In this document: positions 57,325 to 64,000 of the stretch, piece by piece
Position numbering within the stretch: the stretch's first letter is position 1
Layout of the letters: each line of letters opens with the position of its first letter
DNA from: Sympetrum striolatum
Taxonomy: Eukaryota > Arthropoda > Insecta > Odonata > Libellulidae
DNA: 64,000 bases
Direction: 5' to 3'
NCBI GenBank assembly: GCA_947579665.1
Contig: OX388352.1
Span: forward strand, 73,074,113 to 73,138,112
Notes under the pieces: generated by a model
What the model saw: the letters and a program-made list of their open reading frames with translations, nothing else
What the model was told of the DNA's origin: nothing
The model's database searches: none
Program-made: the position numbers and the translations under genes

Positions 57325-58407
57325 AGAGAGGATACAAACTCACAGGCCAAACCACAAGCGTCATTGACTTGAAATTTTTACCACATATTGGCCATAACGT
57401 GTAACCGCCAGAAAAATTGCGATTTTGCACCTCAGTGTCATGGGTTCGATTCCAGAGGGCCCCAAAGTCTCGATTTTTCCCGTTTAAATGCATTGCTTTG
57501 ATTTTCGGGAATTTTTTAAAAAATACTTCCGGGATAGGTAGAGAATCAAAAATCTAGGAGCCGTAATATATGGTCATCATCTATCGAAAACATAAATGAG
57601 TTTTACGGAAAATATCCTGGGTTCGATGCTAGGTCGAGGCAAAAATCGGCCGTTTAAAATGTATTGTGGCAATTTTTAAGATTTATTTTGGACCCCTTCC
57701 CGATGGCATGGAAACTTGAAATTCGGCATGGAGTTGGAGATTATAAATATATTTCATAATCAAATTTTACATATTCGCTGATGGTCCTTGGTTCGATCCC
57801 AGGGCGCCATTTACATTTCTCAATGCATTTCTTATGGAGATAACGGAAACAAATTTTAGGTACTTCCCGTTATGCTATCGACTTAAAACTTAGCGCGATA
57901 AAAGAACCAGTCTTAGCAAATCAAACTATGCATTCATAGCTATCAATGTGTCCTGGGTTCGACACCAGGTGTCTTTGCAATCAGAAGTTGATCTGATTTT
58001 TAGGAATTATTTTGAAACCTTTCCCAATAATATAGAAACTTGAAATTTGGCATATGGATTGAGATCATTAATAACTTTCAGATACATTTTTTAAATTTCC
58101 AAGATCGTCCTTGGTTCGAGTCCCGAGAACCATTTACATTGGTGAACATTAGAGCATCTTTTGAGGCAGTTGTAGCCAATATTTCTGCTTGAATTTTCAC
58201 ACATAGTTAGAGATGGTGATCTTCTATTGTGCTATATAGTAAGTTCACAAGTTAGATCCGGGTTCGATGCCAGACGATGAAATTTCAGCGAATTTTAAGA
58301 AAAATTTCAATCCTTTTTTTTTCTTTTGAGGACATTCCCGATATGATGCTGATATGAAATTAGTATTGCCGATCTGCTTGCAGTATGCAAGCTACATTTT
58401 ACTCGTA
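57325..58407 (+). repeat. B-box repeat unit 6 (class A), 1,083 bp
   Basis: Leader GGATACAAACTCACAGGCCA. Six cores including GGTTCGAGTCC, a variant in monomer 5. Ends at 58407; unit 7 follows after a 10-15 bp TA run. Confidence 0.92.
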
Positions 58408-58419
58408 TATATATATATA

Positions 58420-59502
58420 TAGAGAGGATACAAACTCACAGCCTAAACCACAAGAGTGATTGAGCTGAAATTTTTACGGCGTATTGGCCATAACGTGTAA
58501 CCACCAGAAAAATTGCGATTTTGATCCTCAGTGTCATGGGTTTGATTCCAGGGGGCTCCAAAGCCCCGATTTTTCCCGTTTAAATGCATTGCTTCGATTT
58601 TCGGGAATTAAAAAAAAATACTTCCCGGATAGGTAGAGAATCAAAACTCAAGGAGCCTTTATATATGGTCATGATCTATCAAACACATAAATTAGTTTTA
58701 CAAAAAATAACCCAGGATCGATGCTAGGTCAGTGCAAAAATCGGCCTTTTTAAATGCATTGTGGCGATTTTTAAGATTTTTTTTGGACCCCTTTCTAATG
58801 GCATGGCAACTTGAAATTCGGCATGTGGTTGGATGTCATAAATATATTTAATAATCAAATTTTCCATATTCGCTGATGGTCCTTGGTTCGATCCCAGAGA
58901 GCCATTTACATTCCTCAATGCATTTCTTATGGAGATAAAAGAAAAAGGTTTTAGGTACTTTCCGGCATGATATCAACTTCAAACTTTGTATGAAATAGGA
59001 TGAAGTCTGAATAAGTCATACTGTGCATTCACGTCTACCAATATTTCCTGGGTTCGACACCAGGCGTCTCTACAATCAGTAAATTATCCGATTTTTAAGA
59101 ATTAATTTAAACCGCTTCCCAATAATATTAAAACATGAAATTAGGCATATAGATAGAGAACATAGATACATTTCAAAAACATGTTTTAGATTTCCAAGAT
59201 CTTCCTTGGTTCGTATCCATAGAGACATTTACAGTACTGAAAAGTAGGACGTTGTTTGAGGCAGTTGGAGCCAATATTTCTGCTTGAATTATCACATATA
59301 GTAAGATATGGTGATTTTCTGTTGTGCTGCATAGTAGGGTCACCAGGAAAGCCTAGGTTCGATGCCAGACGATTAAATTGCAGCGAATTTCAAGAATATT
59401 TTCATTCCCTTTTTTTTCTTTTCAGGGCCGTCCCGATATGATGCCGACATGAAATTAGTGTTTTCGTTCTGCTTGCAGTATGCAAGCTACATTTTACTCG
59501 TA
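58420..59502 (+). repeat. B-box repeat unit 7 (class A), 1,083 bp
   Basis: Same plan. Several cores are mutated (GGTTTGATTCC, GGATCGATGCT, GGTTCGTATCC), so it is one of the more decayed units. Ends at 59502. Confidence 0.92.
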
Positions 59503-59549
59503 TATCTATTATATATAGATGCTTCTCCGGATTCATTCATTCATATAGC

Positions 59550-61030
59550 TACTAGCTGTACCCGTTCACACGTTGTTGTGTTTAGAGAAGTGTGATCTCT
59601 TTCTTGCCTTGCTTGCCTCTATTCACTCGTTTCTGATGATCGAGCAAGAGCAGTGTGATCTCGATCTCTTTCTTGCCTTGCTTGCCTATGTTCACTCGTT
59701 TCTAATGATCGTTCTTCTCTTCTCCTTTTTGCTTGATTTGTAGATAGACCAATAGCACTTTGCTTTGGCGGCATAATTGTAGGGTTAAATAAAACATATT
59801 TCCAATTATTTTCTTCAGCTGGAAATTAATAATATTTTTATTTATTCACGTATTAATAATTTATTCTCGTATTAATAATTGCCAAAGTTTTTGACTGCAT
59901 TTTTGTATTTATTAGAATTTGCTGGCGAAAAATCAAACGTCAAATGCATTAATGTTCTTTTCTGTAGTTTAAATTAATTTTTTGAAATCTTAAAAGAAAT
60001 ACAATTTATGTATTTAAAATATTTTAAATTTTAATATAATTAGTAATATTTAAACAATAATTGAAAAAATATAAATTCTGCCCAAATGGGATCAATTTAT
60101 GTATCGTACTTCTATTTTTCCCGTAGAAAATCCATTCGCAATTTGAATGGCAGGCAGCTATTCGCGTTGCAAGGCTATTATAATGAAATCATACATACTA
60201 TCTACATTAATTTCATTCGGTATATAAGAAAATATATTATCACAGTACCTTATCAGTTCGGAGTAAGATATGCTAAATTATGTGCTACTCTACACTTCGC
60301 ATCTCGCAAATCTCAAAGAGAACACATATTCAACTGAAGAAGACCTAAAAACGAAATTCAGTCTCGTTAAAGACATGAAATAAATTGAAATGTTGAAAAT
60401 AGATGATATTTGTAATCAAAGTCGGTAACGTCATCAACTCACCAAGTTGTCCAGTACATACAATCTCTTGAATTTATCAAAATATAATTTTCATTAAATA
60501 TCAAAAACCGTTTACTCCACGATAATATACGTAAATATTTACGTTGCTATAAACAAACATCATTTGAATACTGGAATAAATTCTCAATGTGTTCTTATGA
60601 GAAAATTCAACAATCGCATTCGTCGTAACTGAGAAATAGTTTGTTTATAGCCTCAAAATTCATCAAAATTATCATCTAATTATCTCTAAGTCTTGTAATT
60701 TCCGATCGTAAACTATATTTCATGACCAAAATAAGAAACTTTATTCAATTTCCCTTCTTCTGGTGGTACTTCTAAATCCATACGTTGGTTATTTCTAATT
60801 TAATTTTGCGAAAGAAAGGAAGCATGCAAGTGATAAAATCGAAGTTTACATGTATTTCTTATGAAAACTGTTTTTACTTCTGGAGTCGAACTGAGTACTC
60901 CGATTAAAATAAAAATTTACAAAAACCTTCCCGGGGATATACGTAATAATTTCCCAAATTTTCACGACGATTGGATGTATGGTTTTTGAATCTATCGAGT
61001 ACAGACAGACAGACAGACAGACACACATTC

Positions 61031-61045
<15 letters not shown>
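59550..61045 (+). mobile_element. Insertion between units 7 and 8, probably a non-LTR (RTE-like) 3' region
   Basis: Starts CTAGCTGTACCCGTTCACAC and ends with (ACAG)n at about 61003-61022, CATTCATTTTTATA and a TA run. These start and tail features recall abundant arthropod RTE-type or related elements, but I see no RT domain. It sits exactly at a unit boundary, and boundary modules flank it on both sides. Confidence 0.5.
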
Positions 61046-61062
<17 letters not shown>

Positions 61063-61145
61063 CTATTATATATAGACGCTTCTCCGGATATCTATTATAT
61101 ATAGATGCTTCTCCGGATTCATTCATGTATCCATATATATATATA

Positions 61146-62227
61146 TATAGAGAGGATACAAACTCACAGCCTAAACCACAAGAGTGATTGAGCTGAAATT
61201 TTTACGGCGTATTGGCCATAACGTGTAACCACCAGAAAAATTGCGATTAGTATCCTCAGTGTCATGGGTTCGATGCCAGGGGCCTCCAAAGTCCCAATTT
61301 TTCCCGTTTAAATGCATTGCTTTGATTTTCGGGAATTTAAAAAAAATACTTCCCGGATAGGTAGAGAATCAAAACTCAAGGAGCCTTTATATATGGTCAT
61401 GATCTATCGAAAACATAAATGATTTTTACGGAAAATAACCTGGGTTCGATGCTAGGTCGATGCAAAAATCTGCCGTTTAAAAAGCATTGTGGCGATTTTT
61501 AAGATTTTTTTTGGACCCTTTCCCGATGGAATGGAAACTTGAAATTCGGTATGGAGTTAGATATCATAAATATATTTCATAATCGATTTTTATGCTATCC
61601 CTGATGTTCCTTGGTTCGATCCCAGGGGGCCATTTACATTCCTCAATACATTTCTTATCGAGATAACGGAAACAAGTTTAAGGTACTTCCCGGCAAGCTA
61701 TCGACTTAAAACTTTGCATGATAGAAGAACCAGTCTTAACAAATCAAACTGTGCATTCACAGCTCACAATATGTCCTGGGTTCGACACCAGGTGTCTCTG
61801 AAATCAGAAATTGATCCGATTTTTAGGAATGATTTTGAAACCTTTCTCAATAATATAGAAACATGAAATTCGGCATATAGATTGAGATCAATAATAAATT
61901 TCAGAGACATTTTTTAAATTTCAAGATCGTCCTTGGTTCGAGTACCGAGAGCCATTTACATTCGTGAACATTAGAGCGTCTTTTGAGGCAGTTGTAGCCA
62001 ATATTTCTGCTTGAATTTTCACACATAGTTAGAGATGGTGATCTTCTATTGTGTTTCATAGTAGGTTTTCAGTAAGACCCGGGTTCGATTCCAGACGATG
62101 AAATTTCAGCGAATTCTAAGAAAAAATTATATTATTTTTTTTCTTAAGAGGACCGTCCCGATGTGATGCCGATATGAAATTAGTATTGCCGATCTGCTTG
62201 CAGTATGCAAGCTACATTTTACTCGTA
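61146..62227 (+). repeat. B-box repeat unit 8 (class A), 1,082 bp
   Basis: Leader GGATACAAACTCACAGCCTA. Cores GGTTCGATGCC, GGTTCGATGCT, GGTTCGATCCC, GGTTCGACACC, GGTTCGAGTACC and GGTTCGATTCC. Ends at 62227. Confidence 0.93.
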
Positions 62228-62238
62228 CTTATATATAT

Positions 62239-63323
62239 ATACACTGGGGATCAAAAGTCTAAGCATGTTCCACAAGTGCCACCGACTTGAAATTTTTACG
62301 ACATATTGGCCATAACGTGTAACCTCCAGGAAAAAGCCGACATTGAACCTAGGTGCCATGGGTTCGATTCCAGAAGGCCCCAAAGTCGCGATTTTCCCCA
62401 TAAGATTACATGGCGGGGATTTTCAAAAATTTTTTTGAGGCACTTCCCGGAAAAGCAGAGAGTTGAAACTCGAGGGACCGCTAAATGCCGTGCATAGCCA
62501 ACGAAAATCGGAAAGACATCTTCGAATATTGTCCTTGGTTCGATGCTAGGCCGGGGCAAAAATCGGCCGTTTAAAATGCATTGCGGCGATTTTTAAGATT
62601 TTTTTTGGATCCTTTCCCGATAACATGGATACTTGAAACTCGGCAAGTCTATAGATATCATAAATTTATTTTATAATCGAATTTTACATATTAGCTTATG
62701 GTCCTTGGTTCGATCCCAGAGGACCATTTGCACTTCTCAATGCTTTTCTTACGGAGATAACGGAAACAAATTTTAGGTACTTCCCGGTACGATATCGACT
62801 TCAAACTTTGCAAGTAGAAAGATCAAGTCCATACACATCAAACAGTGCATTCACAGCTATCAAAGTGTCCTGGGTTCGACACCAGGTGTCTCTGCAATCA
62901 GAAGTTGATCCGATTTTTAGGAATTATTTTGAAACCTTTGCCAATAATATAGAAACTTCAAATTCGGAATATAGATAGAGATCATATATAACTTTCAGAA
63001 ACATTTTTTAGATTTCCAAAATCGTCCTTGGTTCGAATCCAGAGAGCCATTTAATTTCGTGAAAATTAGAACGTCTTTTGAGGCAGTTGTAGCACATATT
63101 TCTGCTTGAATTTTCACACATAGTTAGAGATGGTGTTGTTCTATTGTGCTGCACGGTAAGTTCTCAGTAAAGACCCGGGTTCGAGGCCAGACGATGGAAT
63201 TTACGCAAATTTTAAGAAAAATTTCAATCCATTTTTTTCTTCTGATGGCCGTCCGGATATGATGCCGACATGAAAATAGTGTTGTCGATTTGATTGCAGT
63301 ATGCAAGCAACATTTTACTCGTA
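62239..63323 (+). repeat. B-box repeat unit 9 (class B), 1,085 bp
   Basis: Leader GGGGATCAAAAGTCTAAGCA. Intact cores in five of six monomers, the last being GGTTCGAGGCC. Ends at 63323. Confidence 0.93.
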
Positions 63324-63344
63324 TATATATATAGATATAGCTAT

Positions 63345-64000
63345 ATAGGTATATAGATAGGATACAAATTCACAGGCTAAACCACAAGCGTCATTGACTT
63401 GAAATTTTTATGACATATTGGCCATAACGTGAAACCCCCAGGAAAAAAGCGACTTTGATCCTCAGTGTCATAGGTTCGATTCCAGAGGGCCCCAAAGTCC
63501 CAATTTTTCCCATTTGAATGCATTGCCGTGATTTTCGGGAATTTAAAAAAAATACTTTCCGGATGGGTAGAGAAGTAAAACTCAAGGTGCCTATATTTAT
63601 GGTCTTGGACTTTCGAAAACATCAATGACTTTCACAAAAAATATCCTGGGTTCGATGCTAAGACGATGCAAAGATCTGCCCTTTAAAATACATGGGAGCC
63701 GTTTTTGATTATTTTTTTTGATGCACTTCTCGAAATCATAGGAAGTTCGTGCTTAGCCAGAAAGTGTAAGGTAAGAAATTGTTTCAGAAAAAAATTTTCA
63801 TAAGAAACTACTATTCCTGGGTTCGATGCCTGAGTACATTAACATTTCTCTCATAAGGAATATAAGGGAAAAGTAAGACTTCGATTGAGGCAGTTGCAGC
63901 CAATATTTCTGCTTAAATTTTCGCACATAGTTAAAGATTAATATCTTCTATTATGTTGCATAGGAAGTTTCACCAGAAAGACCGGGGTTCGATGCTGGGC
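63345..64000 (+). repeat. B-box repeat unit 10 (class A), cut by window end
   Basis: Leader GGATACAAATTCACAGGCTA; cores near 63474, 63648, 63818 and 63987 before the window ends. It resembles unit 1 in its third and fourth monomers. Confidence 0.92.

Noticed and set aside
57036..57350. Tyrosine/isoleucine open frames over the TA run
   Set aside because: Pure microsatellite translation.
50850..64000. CRISPR-like regularity (short repeat at fixed spacing)
   Set aside because: The DNA is eukaryotic, the repeated core is only about 11 bp, and the spacers are 150-bp monomers that recur from unit to unit.

Overview
The window is nuclear DNA of an animal, most likely an insect. Genes are split by GT-AG introns, the sequence is AT-rich, and the repeats are typical of arthropods: Jockey/CR1-like and other non-LTR retrotransposons, a Penelope-like element, piggyBac, hAT and a TA-flanked terminal-inverted-repeat element. 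I cannot name the species. A hemipteran or other hemimetabolous insect is a guess.

Region 1 (1-19792, plus strand) holds the one clearly functional gene: the 3' part of a KDM7-family (PHF8-like) JmjC histone demethylase. Thirteen exons could be joined in frame and give 711 residues ending in a natural stop. The PHD finger and the start of the JmjC domain lie upstream of the window. The Fe(II) ligands, the 2-oxoglutarate lysine and the family's C-terminal motif are all visible. Its introns hold a piggyBac remnant, a fold-back repeat, a decayed LINE and a Penelope fragment. No AATAAA was seen for several kb after the stop, and a donor 5 nt past the stop suggests a spliced 3' UTR.

Region 2 (about 20.8-23.0 kb) holds the first copies of an unusual repeat described below. 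About 23.2-29.6 kb looks unique and AT-rich, possibly including the spliced 3' UTR.

Region 3 (29.6-44.0 kb) holds broken copies of the demethylase gene: a 0.4-kb copy of exon 10 with its upstream intron (29.67-30.07 kb), and a larger copy of intron 7 to intron 10 (36.5-44.0 kb). Both copies of exon 10 have in-frame stops. The larger copy was later hit by a hAT element with another hAT element nested in it. At the exon-8 position it has a different short exon-like ORF whose peptide resembles the Sin3-interacting helix of MXD/MAD proteins. A minus-strand non-LTR RT relic and a hAT with a perfect 8-bp target duplication lie between the copies.

Region 4 (44.0-64.0 kb) is repeat territory: two terminal-inverted-repeat elements, then an array of about 1,083-bp units. 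Each unit is about six diverged monomers of 146-176 bp, and nearly every monomer carries the core GGTTCGAnnCC, which matches the RNA polymerase III B box (the TFIIIC site in tRNA genes). Units end in a conserved hairpin and come in two classes that share their 3' part. They occur in both orientations, recombine with each other, and host a nested element containing a 317-bp satellite. This B-box array is the most interesting structure in the window. It is not protein-coding and I see no complete tRNA gene in it.
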